Assembly: GCA_028288305.1 (NCBI GenBank)
Contig: JAQBOA010000070.1
Span: 1-47,851 of the forward strand
Direction of reading: 5' to 3'
DNA length: 47,851 nt
Source: Mucilaginibacter sp.
Lineage (GTDB): Bacteria; Bacteroidota; Bacteroidia; Sphingobacteriales; Sphingobacteriaceae
Shown here: piece after piece, positions 1 through 9,819 of the stretch
How the letters are laid out: every line of letters starts with the position of its first letter
Numbering within the stretch: the stretch's first letter is position 1
Program-made: the position numbers and the translations under genes
Notes under the pieces: model-generated
Told to the model about the DNA's origin: nothing
The model's input: the letters and a program-made list of their open reading frames with translations, nothing else
Databases searched by the model: none

Positions 1-206
1 AAAATCGCACTCACTTTGCTCAAAAGAGATATGTCTTTAAACAAAAGCATCAAGATCAAAAGAAAGCGCGCTGGTTGGGACAGAGATTATCTCATTAAAA
101 TATTAAATTTTTAATGCGTCTGCCCTGGTTAATTCCCCCCAACGCCCTTAACTATTAAAAACAAATTCCTATTTTCGGGAGTTTTATCACCAATACAAAA
201 TCACCT

Positions 207-1073
207 ATGGCCACAATAGAAAATGAGTTTTTAAAAGTTGAAATAAGCACAAAGGGGGCGCAGCTTACTTCGGTTTATAACAAAGAAAACAAAACAGAAC
301 ATTTGTGGCAGGGCGACGCTAATATATGGGGATACCATGCGCCAAATTTGTTCCCGGTAATTGGCGGCCTCATCAACGACGAATTACTGGTCGACGGTAA
401 AACCTACCATATGGGCAGGCATGGTTTCGCCCGGCAGTCGGAATTTATTTTGCTGGAGAATGATAATGTGAGTGCCATCTATTCGCTTCCCGGCAGCGAA
501 AAAACATTGGCCGAATATCCTTATAAATTTGATTTCCAGGTTTTATATAACCTCATTGATAACGCGCTTCGGGTAACCTACAAACTGATAAACCTGGATA
601 AAAAAACCATTTATTTTTCCGTCGGCGGTCACCCGGCATTTAACGTGCCTTTTTACAAAGGAGAAAAGTACGAGGATTATTACCTGGAGTTTGAAACAGA
701 AGAAAAGCTGACAACTCATCTGCTATCGCCCGATGGTTTTTTTAATGGCGAAACCCACCCGGTGCCAACACCCGGCAACAAGCTTTATTTAAAAAAAGAT
801 TTATTCGATCACGACGCGCTGGTATTTAAAAACTTAAAGTCGAGAGAGGTCTGCATAAAAAGCGACAAGCACGATAAGTCTATCTCTGTTGAATTTCCGC
901 ACTTTAATTATTTGGGCATCTGGGCAAAAGGCGGCGGCGACTTTGTTTGTATTGAGCCCTGGCTGGGTTGCGCCGATACAGCAGGCAGGCACGTTGATAT
1001 CAGCCAGAAAGAAGATATCCAAAGCTTAAAAGTGGGTCATGTTTTTGAAGCGGCGTTTTTTATAAGCGTTTAG
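207..1073 (+). CDS. aldose 1-epimerase family protein (LacX/GalM-like)
   Basis: 288 residues. The protein has the beta-sandwich galactose mutarotase pattern: an N-terminal NEFLKVEISTKGAQL strand, GRHGFAR at about residues 70-76 and GGHPAFNVPF at about 140-149. H72 and H142 are the likely sugar-contacting or catalytic histidines, and the late VCIEPW segment should carry the general-base glutamate. Length fits the LacX-like subgroup rather than the roughly 340-residue classical GalM. It has no signal peptide, so it is probably cytoplasmic and interconverts anomers of an aldose or sugar phosphate; the substrate cannot be read from sequence. The ATG at 207 is the first in-frame start. It stands alone, followed by a word-repeat dyad. 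The fold call is strong; the exact substrate is open. Confidence 0.85.
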   Translation: MATIENEFLKVEISTKGAQLTSVYNKENKTEHLWQGDANIWGYHAPNLFPVIGGLINDELLVDGKTYHMGRHGFARQSEFILLENDNVSAIYSLPGSEKTLAEYPYKFDFQVLYNLIDNALRVTYKLINLDKKTIYFSVGGHPAFNVPFYKGEKYEDYYLEFETEEKLTTHLLSPDGFFNGETHPVPTPGNKLYLKKDLFDHDALVFKNLKSREVCIKSDKHDKSISVEFPHFNYLGIWAKGGGDFVCIEPWLGCADTAGRHVDISQKEDIQSLKVGHVFEAAFFISV

Positions 1074-1077
1074 TAGG

Positions 1078-1165
1078 AAGAGTCAAGATGCAAGAACCAG
1101 GAATCAAGAAAACCCCGCATTCTCTTCTCCTGACTCTTGGTTCTTGATTCTCGACTCTTGGTTCC
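1078..1165. repeat. intergenic word-repeat dyad (CAAGAACC / GGTTCTTG)
   Basis: The left half contains GAGTCAAGA, CAAGAACCA and GAATCAAGA. The right half carries their complements GACTCTTGG, TTCTTGATTC and GACTCTTGGTTCC. The halves are mutually inverted, but the words are shuffled, so several alternative hairpins are possible. It lies between the epimerase stop and the minus-strand ORF ending at 1166 and could act as a transcription stop for both. It is similar in style to the GTCATT/AATGAC elements at 35-42.8 kb. Confidence 0.6.
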
Positions 1166-1459
1166 TCAATTAACTAACTCTAACTGTAATTTGTTTATTA
1201 AGATGAGGTTATCAACCGCCGTATAATAAGAGGGTTGTATGTTTGAGAATTCAATGTTTAGCCCACGGCATAGATTCATCAAAGTTCTGAAATATTGTAC
1301 TTCAATTGAATCAATAATGCCCAGGTATAGCAAAATGGCGCAATCTCTTTCCAAGGTTCGCCTGGTTGATTTAATAGCAGCTTTGTAGGCTTCGAAGCCG
1401 ATTACTCTTATCGCCAGGATTTTCTTTTCGTTGTAAGTTTCGTTCGTTGAAATAAACAC
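1166..1459 (-). CDS. hypothetical protein, possibly a gene remnant
   Basis: I do not recognise this ORF. It encodes about 97 residues from a GTG at 1459. The same frame is open upstream to a TAG at 1511-1513 with no ATG, adding a charged stretch (EHYSKDNQKQIDDLTK). The predicted product is mostly alpha-helical with no signal peptide or membrane segment. The absence of an ATG, the non-coding DNA on the 5' side and the low similarity to anything I know make a truncated remnant as likely as a real small gene. Coding status is uncertain. Confidence 0.3.
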   Translation of the reverse strand: MFISTNETYNEKKILAIRVIGFEAYKAAIKSTRRTLERDCAILLYLGIIDSIEVQYFRTLMNLCRGLNIEFSNIQPSYYTAVDNLILINKLQLELVN

Positions 1460-1511
1460 CTTGGTCAGGTCATCTATTTGCTTCTGGTTATCTTTTGAAT
1501 AATGCTCAAGC

Positions 1512-1829
1512 TAGGATTAACGTTTTATTAGTTGCAAAGCTTTTTAATTCGGGCAGGATAGTGAGCAGGTGATGTTTGCTGCTGCAAACTATATTCAGGT
1601 GTTCTAAAAAGATGCCCCTACGTATAGAAGCGGCGCGGAGAGAAGGCATGAGGAACGGCTTTAGGATAACATGTATCTGTTACTTAAGCAAGTTACAACC
1701 TATATATCATAATACGCAATGTTTTGAAAGTTATTTTCTTATCAATTAATTTAATTAAATTCACGCAGACGGGAATGCCGTTGGAAGCTTAATAATAGTG
1801 GATTTTTGAAGTACTAAAATAGTACCGGC
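1512..1829. other. intergenic stretch, nothing recognised
   Basis: About 320 bases with no convincing ORF, RNA gene, strong hairpin or canonical Bacteroidetes promoter. The part around 1610-1660 is slightly richer in G (GCGGCGCGGAGAG), without further meaning that I can see. Confidence 0.5.
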
Positions 1830-2045
1830 TTATTTCTTTTTCAGGATAGCTTTTTTTTCCTGGTATTCTTTAACCCCTATTTGCCCTTTTGCCAAGCGAT
1901 TTTTCAATAAAAAAAGAATGCCTTCCTTAGGCATTTTATTATTCGGAACCTCATTTGGTATGATAAACCAAATCACTAGTAATAGCAAAAACAGCCACAA
2001 GCCCCAGTGTGTGGCCAAGTAATAAATATGGTGATAGTGCCACAT
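1830..2045 (-). CDS. small SHOCT-type membrane protein
   Basis: 71 residues. One hydrophobic segment lies at about residues 14-29 (LWLFLLLLVIWFIIP). It is followed by a short C-terminal helical hairpin, about 45-71, of the form LKNRLAKGQIGVKEYQEKKAIL, which is the SHOCT signature (short C-terminal domain: LxxRxAxGEIxxEEYxxxK). Such proteins are small inner-membrane proteins of unknown role, and the SHOCT part is thought to mediate oligomerisation. It is the downstream neighbour of the DUF2784 gene on the same strand, 74 bases away. The ATG at 2045 is the only sensible start. Confidence 0.7.
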   Translation of the reverse strand: MWHYHHIYYLATHWGLWLFLLLLVIWFIIPNEVPNNKMPKEGILFLLKNRLAKGQIGVKEYQEKKAILKKK

Positions 2046-2119
2046 AACTTTATAAGTTTTACTATGAACAACCTTTTAAATCAAAAAATGTTTCAATTTT
2101 TTTAATTATTAAGAAATGC

Positions 2120-2497
2120 TTAAAACTTAACATACTTTTTTCTAAAGAAATTTACATATGCCGAAAACAGGGCGGCGAGAAAAAAACAGACAGAAGTAAG
2201 GGTATCAACCAATGAAGCACTAACCGGTTTTCCGCTTATTTTGTCGGCATAATATTTTATAAAGGAGCCAGGCAGATTAGTTTCGCCAAGCTCTTCTTTT
2301 ATATGCCATTCCCAATCGGTTATGGGGCAATAACCAATTCCGAACCATATGCCCAATATGAACCAGCAGCCTGCGGTTATTAAAATACAAATAAAATGTG
2401 CCTTGCGGGTTGGTTTCCATATCCACCCAAAAAGGTTAAAGCTGATAATAGCAAAATGCAACAGCGTTAATAACAGGTCAAGTGTCTTGAGCCACAT
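2120..2497 (-). CDS. DUF2784-like membrane protein
   Basis: 125 residues. There are about four hydrophobic segments (about 6-24, 33-53, 95-115 and a weaker one between). The GYCPITDWEWHIK motif at about 55-67 resembles the CPLTxLE(N/W) motif of the DUF2784 family. A KPVSASLVDTL region and a basic C-terminus follow. Family members are small integral membrane proteins of unknown function. It starts 29 bases after the parC stop on the same strand, so it is probably cotranscribed with parC. The family call rests on the CPxTxxE motif and topology only. Confidence 0.65.
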   Translation of the reverse strand: MWLKTLDLLLTLLHFAIISFNLFGWIWKPTRKAHFICILITAGCWFILGIWFGIGYCPITDWEWHIKEELGETNLPGSFIKYYADKISGKPVSASLVDTLTSVCFFLAALFSAYVNFFRKKYVKF

Positions 2498-2526
2498 GGA
2501 TCAAATCATTTCACAATTAATAATCA

Positions 2527-5256
<2,730 letters not shown>

Positions 5257-5294
5257 TCTTAGCTAAACTTTAGGTCGGTAAAGATAATTATAAT

Positions 5295-5328
5295 GTGCAG
5301 ATGTGCAGATTTTGGAGGTGCAGATTTT
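5295..5328. repeat. three direct copies of GTGCAGAT
   Basis: GTGCAGAT occurs at 5295-5302, 5303-5310 and 5318-5325; the last two are followed by TTT. The copies lie in the divergent region between parC (minus) and the toxin-antitoxin operon (plus), 39 bases upstream of the parC start. They may be tandem binding sites or a simple slippage product. Confidence 0.55.
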
Positions 5329-5379
5329 ATGAACAATAAAACACATTGTAAAATTGAACAAAAATTTATTCATATCGTG

Positions 5380-5408
5380 CGCATAAAAATAAAATATGCG
5401 TATATTTG
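5380..5408 (+). promoter_or_regulatory. operator-like inverted repeat and -7 element of the first TA operon
   Basis: CGCATA (5380-5385) and TATGCG (5395-5400) form a perfect 6-base inverted repeat with a 9-base A-rich spacer. It abuts TATATTTG (5401-5408), an exact Bacteroidetes -7 element. No good -33 TTG is present at the usual distance. The ATG at 5413 is only 4 bases past the element, so the mRNA may be leaderless. Position and symmetry suit autorepression by a ribbon-helix-helix antitoxin. Confidence 0.55.
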
Positions 5409-5412
5409 TTTT

Positions 5413-5649
5413 ATGAAGAGCCGTTTAAATTTAACGATAGATGAAAGCATATTAAATAATGTAAAAGTATATGCTGAAGAACACCGTACAAGTATCTCGG
5501 AACTTGTTGAAGGCTATTTTGAGGAGTTAACAAAGCCTGTAAAACGAAAAACCTTTGTTGATATAGTTAAAGAATTGGGTAAAAATGACATTGATCCTAA
5601 AGCAGATCTGAAAAAATTATATTATCAGGACCCAAAGCATGGCGGTTAA
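5413..5649 (+). CDS. DUF6364-type ribbon-helix-helix antitoxin
   Basis: 78 residues. The N-terminus (KSRLNLTIDESILNNVKVYA) is the beta strand and first helix of a ribbon-helix-helix DNA-binding domain, followed by the second helix (TSISELVEGYFEELTK). The C-terminal part, about 45-78, is the toxin-neutralising tail. The reading frame is open further upstream, but the ATG at 5413 is chosen because it starts the RHH domain and directly follows a -7 promoter element. The gene overlaps the PIN toxin by 11 bases (translational coupling), the usual antitoxin-toxin order. It probably represses its own operon through the adjacent palindrome. Confidence 0.85.
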   Translation: MKSRLNLTIDESILNNVKVYAEEHRTSISELVEGYFEELTKPVKRKTFVDIVKELGKNDIDPKADLKKLYYQDPKHGG

Positions 5650-6058
5650 AATATTTCTGGATGCTAACATATTGCTTGATTACGCGCTAAACCGCGAACA
5701 TTATACCGAAGCAGAAAAAGTTTTAGACCTGGTTGTAAATAAAAAGGTTCATGCATTTATAACCTCATCAGTTCTGCATATCACCTGTTACTGGGTATCA
5801 AAAGTATACGGCAATATAAAAACAAAAAACTTACTTATAAGTTTCCTCGCAGATATTTCAATTATAGACATTCCTCATGAAATTGCTTTAGCTGCCTTAA
5901 ATTCAAGGATTGATGATATTGAAGATGCCTTGCAATATTATACAGCGATCCACCATAAATTAGACTATTTTATTTCAAGGGACAAACAATTACAAAAGGA
6001 CAGCATCCCCATTTTACCTGTATTTACGCCTCACGAGTTTATGAGATATTTCTTATAA
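5639..6058 (+). CDS. PIN-domain ribonuclease toxin (VapC-like)
   Basis: 139 residues spanning one PIN domain. FLDANILLDYALNRE gives the first acidic residue D8 and D14. DDIEDALQYYTAIHHKLDY at about 92-110 gives the D96 region, and ISRDKQL gives D115. These acidic residues should coordinate Mg2+ for RNA cleavage. The usual second glutamate is not obvious after TSSVLHITCYW, as in several Bacteroidetes PIN toxins. It overlaps the antitoxin gene by 11 bases. It acts in the cytoplasm on RNA; whether the target is tRNA or another RNA cannot be seen. The module appears intact. Confidence 0.85.
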   Translation: MAVKIFLDANILLDYALNREHYTEAEKVLDLVVNKKVHAFITSSVLHITCYWVSKVYGNIKTKNLLISFLADISIIDIPHEIALAALNSRIDDIEDALQYYTAIHHKLDYFISRDKQLQKDSIPILPVFTPHEFMRYFL

Positions 6059-6084
6059 AATAGTCAACATACTTATTATATTAG

Positions 6085-6092
6085 TAATTTTG
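6085..6092 (+). promoter_or_regulatory. -7 element of the second TA locus
   Basis: TAATTTTG is an exact match to TAnnTTTG and lies 5 bases before the ATG at 6098, again implying a leaderless or near-leaderless transcript. No TTG is present at the expected -33 distance. Confidence 0.5.
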
Positions 6093-6097
6093 ATAAT

Positions 6098-6349
6098 ATG
6101 GCAACACTGACAGTAGAAATAGATAAAGAACGGGGCTTGCCAGTTTTGCAGGCTCTATTAACCCGTATGGGATTAGAATTCGAGATTGAAGATGATACGG
6201 ACGATTGGGGCGATCTTCCCGAAGCCGCAATTGAGGGTATAAAAGCGGGACTGGCAGACGTAGAAGCCGGTCGGACACATTCCCACGAGTATGTGATGGC
6301 TGAAATGAATAAAAAAATAGCCGAGTTCCGAAAAAAAAATGGCAAATAA
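6098..6349 (+). CDS. antitoxin-like protein of a ParE/RelE-type module
   Basis: 83 residues. An N-terminal strand MATLTVEIDKE precedes a helix, an acidic linker EIEDDTDDWGDLP, and the helix AAIEGIKAGLADVEAGRTHSH ending EVM-like (EYVMAEMNKKIAEFRKK). The 'I..GL.....G...(S/T)H.EVM' pattern is typical of the C-terminal part of Bacteroidetes antitoxins paired with ParE/RelE toxins. It overlaps the downstream toxin frame by 11 bases. It is intact although the toxin gene is broken, so it may persist as an orphan antitoxin able to neutralise related toxins. Confidence 0.7.
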   Translation: MATLTVEIDKERGLPVLQALLTRMGLEFEIEDDTDDWGDLPEAAIEGIKAGLADVEAGRTHSHEYVMAEMNKKIAEFRKKNGK

Positions 6350-6639
6350 AAGTCTAAGGTGGTCTGACAAGGCCTTGGAAGAAAACAGAAAACTTTTAGA
6401 TTATTTATTAAATGAGTGGGGTGATGAAATTACTTCGAGGGTTAATGAACAAATAGAAAAAACGGCAAATAGAATTCGTCAAACACCATATCAATTTCCT
6501 GTGTTTTTAAAGCGGAAAAACGTGCATCGTTGTGTCCCCTCAAACATCTATCTTCTTTAAAAATTAATAAAAATGAAATCGTGATTGTTTCACTTTTTTT
6601 TTCGATAACAGGCAAAGTCCTAAAAAGAGGAAATTATAA
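6339..6639 (+). pseudogene. ParE/RelE-family toxin, frameshifted
   Basis: The frame starting at 6339 encodes a ParE/RelE N-terminus (LRWSDKALEENRKLLDYL, then QTPYQFPVFLKRKNVHRC) and stops early. The rest of the expected protein is present in other frames: VSPQTSIFFK from about 6535, INKNEIVIVSLFF from 6563, and DNRQSPKKRKL from 6604 ending at a TAA at 6637-6639. Together they rebuild the usual C-terminus (RCV.S.QTS...I....I.IV.LFDNRQ.P). The breaks fall near a C4 run (6536-6539), an A5 run (6559-6563) and a T9 run (about 6594-6602). Three frame changes indicate either decay or homopolymer sequencing errors. As written, no full toxin can be made. Confidence 0.8.
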
Positions 6640-6679
6640 ATTAATCATATCTATTGATCCGCACATCCAAATCCCCACC

Positions 6680-7189
6680 TCAAACCTCCTTCTTCATCTC
6701 CCTCATCATTTGTCCGTAATTCCATTTTCGCAACATGGCATTAACCGTATTAATAATTCGTTTGGCTCTTGTTTCGTTAGTTTTTGCACCGTTTATCCAA
6801 TTTATAAAATAATCCCGGTGAGATTTTGGCAAGCCGTTAAAAAAATCCAGGGCTTCGGGTTCAAAGTCAAAGCATTCCTGCAGGTCATCAGGTACTTCTA
6901 CTTTATAATCTGCATCCTCTTCTATCCTTACTTGCAACATAGCCCCGGCATTTTTATGGATAGCTTTCCTGATCTCTGCTTTTAACGCCATAATAAAATT
7001 TCCATCGCCCATTGGCATTAAGGCCATGCCTTTAACTGCAAGCCCATCAAGCATTCCTCTTATTCTGAAAGATTTTTTATTGCCAGGTTTTATCTGTTGG
7101 GCCAGGTCGGCAGGAACTTCAATATAACTCCAGCCTGTCTTTTCTCCCTGTTCAGCAAATTGTAAAATAATAGTATTAAACTCAATCAT
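6680..7189 (-). CDS. YdeI/OmpD-associated family protein with DUF1905-type domain
   Basis: 169 residues. The N-terminal half, about 3-95, is a DUF1905-like beta-barrel with TGWSYIEVPADLAQQI, GNKKSFRIRGMLDG and LPMGDGNF-like features (here MPMGDGNFIMALKAEIRKAI). The C-terminal part, about 120-165, is the helical YdeI segment: LDFFNGLPKSHRDYFINWI.. and ETRAKRIINTVNAML. Proteins of this type are cytoplasmic and of unknown biochemical function. It has no signal peptide. It is convergent with the broken toxin gene and has its own upstream region. Confidence 0.85.
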   Translation of the reverse strand: MIEFNTIILQFAEQGEKTGWSYIEVPADLAQQIKPGNKKSFRIRGMLDGLAVKGMALMPMGDGNFIMALKAEIRKAIHKNAGAMLQVRIEEDADYKVEVPDDLQECFDFEPEALDFFNGLPKSHRDYFINWINGAKTNETRAKRIINTVNAMLRKWNYGQMMREMKKEV

Positions 7190-7335
7190 TTATTCGCATT
7201 TATTTAGCACCTGGTTCCAATTGTTAAATGTTTGTTAAATAGGCTAAAATAAAGCAATTACTTGTAACTACCGAATAATACCAGGCGTCTTATAGACACA
7301 GACAAAGAATCAATACTTAACTTAATTATACAATT

Positions 7336-7764
7336 ATGAAAACTTTAAAATCAATTGTGCTGAGTTTAGTTTTATTAGTGGTTTTTATAGGTACAAAAGC
7401 GGCAGCCAGCACTCCGTCCCTAGCCCTAAACAAAGACGCTGTAATTAATATCTATCTAAATGCTATCGTTCATGGAAAGCTCAATGGGATTGACGATGCC
7501 ATTGATGATGATGCCCATTTTAATATGATACGAGGGCAAGTTGTAAATACATTAAATAAAAATCAAATACTTAACTATTTAAAAGCTATTGGAAATACCG
7601 AACAGAATTGCACATTTACCACCGATGTAATTAAGGAAAGGGACAATGTCATCATCATAAAAGTTGAAATGAAATATAATGAACTTACACGTACGGATAT
7701 TGTTACCGAAGTAGGTTCAGGAAATGAATGGAAAATTACGAAGGTTGACACCTCATTTAAATAA
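7336..7764 (+). CDS. exported NTF2-like (lumazine-binding/SnoaL-type) protein
   Basis: 142 residues. A signal peptide (MKTLKSIVLSLVLLVVFIGTKAAA) ends near residue 24. The mature part is a small alpha+beta cone fold: helix AVINIYLNAIVHGKLNGIDDAI, then DDDAHFNMIRG, a helix with NKNQILNYLKA, and antiparallel strands (CTFTTDVIKERDNVIIIKVEM, TDIVTEVGSGNEWKITKVD). This matches the NTF2-like putative lumazine-binding family of Bacteroidetes. It is probably periplasmic; the ligand is unknown. A terminator follows at 7784-7809. Confidence 0.7.
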   Translation: MKTLKSIVLSLVLLVVFIGTKAAASTPSLALNKDAVINIYLNAIVHGKLNGIDDAIDDDAHFNMIRGQVVNTLNKNQILNYLKAIGNTEQNCTFTTDVIKERDNVIIIKVEMKYNELTRTDIVTEVGSGNEWKITKVDTSFK

Positions 7765-7783
7765 CCATGTTTATAATTTGTTA

Positions 7784-7809
7784 AAGGCCCTGATTTTCGG
7801 GGCTTTTTT
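7784..7809 (+). terminator. rho-independent terminator
   Basis: AGGCCC (7785-7790) pairs with GGGCTT (7800-7805) over a TGATTTTCG loop, with one G-U pair, followed by a T run to 7809. It sits between convergent genes ending at 7764 and 7808; the T run serves the plus strand. Confidence 0.7.
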
Positions 7810-8470
7810 ATTTTACGTACGGTTCCAGCACTTTCTGCCACTTGTCATACCCTTTACTGTTAAGGTGTAAATAATCGCCCTTGAATAAGGAAGAATCCGG
7901 AATGAAAGAACTGTCTTTTAAAATAACAGTACCCATGTCAATATAAGTACTATTGGGTTTGTTTGCAAGGTACGCTTTAATAAGTTGGTTAGCTTTGGTC
8001 ATGTCATCAAAATATTTTGCACGGCTCGGACTTGGCTTTATAGACATATAATAAATTTGCGCACCAGGTAATTGCAGGTGTGTCATTTCCCAAAGTTTTT
8101 GAAACTCATCGGCTACAAACTGAGCACTTTTGCCGCCTGCTATATCATTCTCACCGGCATATATAAAAACTTTGCGTGGCTTGTAGGGGAATAATATATA
8201 GGTAGTATAATAATCCACCAGTTGCCAAAGCTCACAACCGCCAACACCACGTTTTATAATTGGTTTACCAGGAAAACGCTGTTCCAGGTCGCTCCATAAG
8301 CGGATAGATGAGCTGCCAATAAACAGGATACCATTTTTAGGCGGAAAATTGATACTGTCCTGGTGTTTAAATGCTCTGATCTCATCAGCAAAAGGAAATC
8401 CCTGTTGGGCATGTACTTTATTACCAATAGCAAAAGTCAGTAGGAGTAGGAATAATAATTTTATTTTCAT
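7808..8470 (-). CDS. exported SGNH/GDSL-family hydrolase
   Basis: 220 residues. The signal peptide MKIKLLFLLLLTFAIGNKVHA is cleaved near AQQ. SGNH blocks are visible: nucleophile serine in IGSSSIR (S54), G76 in KRGVGG, N108 in AGENDIAGG, and the D199..H202 pair in GDYLHLNSKGY. The family includes esterases, lipases and carbohydrate acetylesterases; the substrate is not readable. The ATGA overlap with cytidine deaminase (stop and start share 8467-8470) shows translational coupling, although the two functions are not obviously related. Confidence 0.87.
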   Translation of the reverse strand: MKIKLLFLLLLTFAIGNKVHAQQGFPFADEIRAFKHQDSINFPPKNGILFIGSSSIRLWSDLEQRFPGKPIIKRGVGGCELWQLVDYYTTYILFPYKPRKVFIYAGENDIAGGKSAQFVADEFQKLWEMTHLQLPGAQIYYMSIKPSPSRAKYFDDMTKANQLIKAYLANKPNSTYIDMGTVILKDSSFIPDSSLFKGDYLHLNSKGYDKWQKVLEPYVK

Positions 8471-8955
8471 GATATTAACCTGTTTTCGAAAAATAGAAAT
8501 GGAAGAAAGCTTTCAACGCCTTCCATTACCCAAACCGGGCCGTTATTGCAAAATAGAAAAATTTCTATAGGCTTATTATACATTTTCTCATATTCTGCCA
8601 AAACTTGCAGGCATGCTCCACAGGATGTAACGGGTTGTAAAATTTCAAACTCATCCGAATGGGCTGTTACAGCAATCGCTTCAATCGGGTCATCAGGGTG
8701 ATTAGCGCCCCAATGGAACAGTGCTACACGCTCTGCACATAATCCGGAAGGATAAGCTGCATTTTCCTGGTTGCTGCCATAAATAATTTTTCCGCTTTGC
8801 AGTCTTAATGCAGCCCCTACACGGAATTTGGAATAAGGAGAATGTGAATTTTTCATCGCCTTTACCGCTTCGGCGCACAGGTCATAGTTTGGTTTATCCA
8901 GTTCTTTTAAAGTGTTGTATTCTTTAAAGTTTATTTTTATTTCGTGACTAATCAT
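8467..8955 (-). CDS. cdd: cytidine deaminase
   Basis: 162 residues. It hydrolyses cytidine or deoxycytidine to uridine or deoxyuridine in pyrimidine salvage. The zinc site is complete: C73-A-E75 in YPSGLCAERVA with E75 as proton shuttle, and C112..C115 in PVTSCGACLQVLAEY. The substrate-binding FRVGAAL and GSNQENAAYPSG segments are present. Length is slightly above the 130-residue tetrameric class because of an N-terminal extension and C-terminal tail. It is the first gene of a two-gene operon with the SGNH hydrolase. An inverted repeat lies in its leader at 8962-8981. Confidence 0.93.
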   Translation of the reverse strand: MISHEIKINFKEYNTLKELDKPNYDLCAEAVKAMKNSHSPYSKFRVGAALRLQSGKIIYGSNQENAAYPSGLCAERVALFHWGANHPDDPIEAIAVTAHSDEFEILQPVTSCGACLQVLAEYEKMYNKPIEIFLFCNNGPVWVMEGVESFLPFLFFENRLIS

Positions 8956-8961
8956 AATTAG

Positions 8962-8981
8962 CCCTTCATATTAAAGAAGGG
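8962..8981 (-). promoter_or_regulatory. leader hairpin upstream of cdd
   Basis: CCCTTC (8962-8967) and GAAGGG (8976-8981) are perfect inverted arms with an 8-base loop, 7 bases before the cdd start. It could mask translation initiation or bind a regulator. Confidence 0.4.
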
Positions 8982-9138
8982 TGAACAAGATAAGGATTTT
9001 TTTATCACTATATAAAATAACCATTTAATACATACAACCCTTTCCGGCTCATAACTTTATTTTGCAAAGTAATATCATATTGAAATTAAATAGTTTAAGT
9101 ATGTTAAGTCTAATAAGATTATTAACATAAATATAATA

Positions 9139-9168
9139 TTGAATTAATTCTTTGTTAATGTACCTTTG
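9139..9168 (+). promoter_or_regulatory. canonical Bacteroidetes promoter
   Basis: TTG (9139-9141), exactly 19 bases, then TACCTTTG (9161-9168) fits the TTG-N19-TAnnTTTG consensus of the primary sigma factor in this phylum. The predicted leader before the ATG at 9186 is about 12 bases. This is the clearest promoter in the window. Confidence 0.8.
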
Positions 9169-9185
9169 AATCTTTATTATATACC

Positions 9186-9566
9186 ATGAAAAATAGTGAT
9201 CTTAAAAGCCAGGTTAAATCCGCCCGGAAATCTGCTGCCAGCGACATTGAAGAAAGTTTGACAACTGCACTAAAAAAAGTGGCGGCCAAACTTGGACAAA
9301 ACTCTAAACATTTCACAAAAGAGATAGAAAAAGGCTCAAAGCGGCTGGCAAAAAAACTTTCAAAAGAAATGGAATTTGCTGAACAGGCTGTATCTGAAGC
9401 AAGTACAACCAATAAAAATGTAAATGGTGTAGAAAAGCCTAAGCCAAGCCTTAAAAGCGATGAAAAACCTGTGACCCTGGTTAAAGCTGAGCCTGCAGGT
9501 AAGAAAGCTACTGTTAAATCAAATGGTACCTCAAAACCAATTAACAAGGATAATAAGCCAGTTTAA
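9186..9566 (+). CDS. lysine-rich small protein (amphipathic helix plus disordered tail)
   Basis: 126 residues, strongly basic. Residues 1-75 form a long charged helix with Lys/Ala/Ser repeats (ALKKVAAKL, KGSKRLAKKLSKEME). Residues 80-126 are a Lys/Pro/Ala-rich tail (KPKPSLKS, AEPAGKKATVKS) resembling histone H1-like or other nucleic-acid-associated basic proteins. There is no signal peptide or catalytic motif, and I cannot assign a family. A DNA-, RNA- or membrane-associated structural role is possible. It is driven by the consensus promoter just upstream, suggesting high expression. Confidence 0.65.
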   Translation: MKNSDLKSQVKSARKSAASDIEESLTTALKKVAAKLGQNSKHFTKEIEKGSKRLAKKLSKEMEFAEQAVSEASTTNKNVNGVEKPKPSLKSDEKPVTLVKAEPAGKKATVKSNGTSKPINKDNKPV

Positions 9567-9819
9567 ATAGAGCCAATAAAAATTGCCTCATAGTCCGTTC
9601 TACCCACGACATGTTTGTTGATCTTAACCAGAGAAAGGATGCCATGGTGAGGCACTCGAACCATGTGCAAAGGCCTTCAGCCATGTATTGACGCCTCGCC
9701 TGTTTAAAAATCGCACACACATTGTAGATCCGTCCCCCCGTGCACGTACTTCGAGAGCCTTATAATGACAGTGCTCTTTTGTCATTTCTCCTTCAGAAAA
9801 TATAATCCCATTTTACTCA
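9567..9819. other. intergenic stretch of unusual composition
   Basis: About 250 bases between convergent genes, more GC-rich than neighbouring spacers (for example CGTCCCCCCGTGCACGTAC). A hairpin AATGACA/TGTCATT (9764-9770 and 9780-9786) lies just beyond the histidine kinase stop. Short open frames on the minus strand give no recognisable protein. No tRNA cloverleaf can be drawn although GGTTCGAGTGCC (minus strand) resembles a T-arm. It may be the remnant of an element or a small RNA. Confidence 0.35.

Noticed and set aside
6530..6985. Plus-strand ORF of 151 codons
   Set aside because: It mixes one fragment of the broken toxin (KINKNEIVIVSL) with the antisense of the YdeI-like gene; it is not a gene of its own.
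9640..9690. tRNA-like T-arm GGTTCGAGTGCC
   Set aside because: No acceptor, D or anticodon arms can be folded around it.
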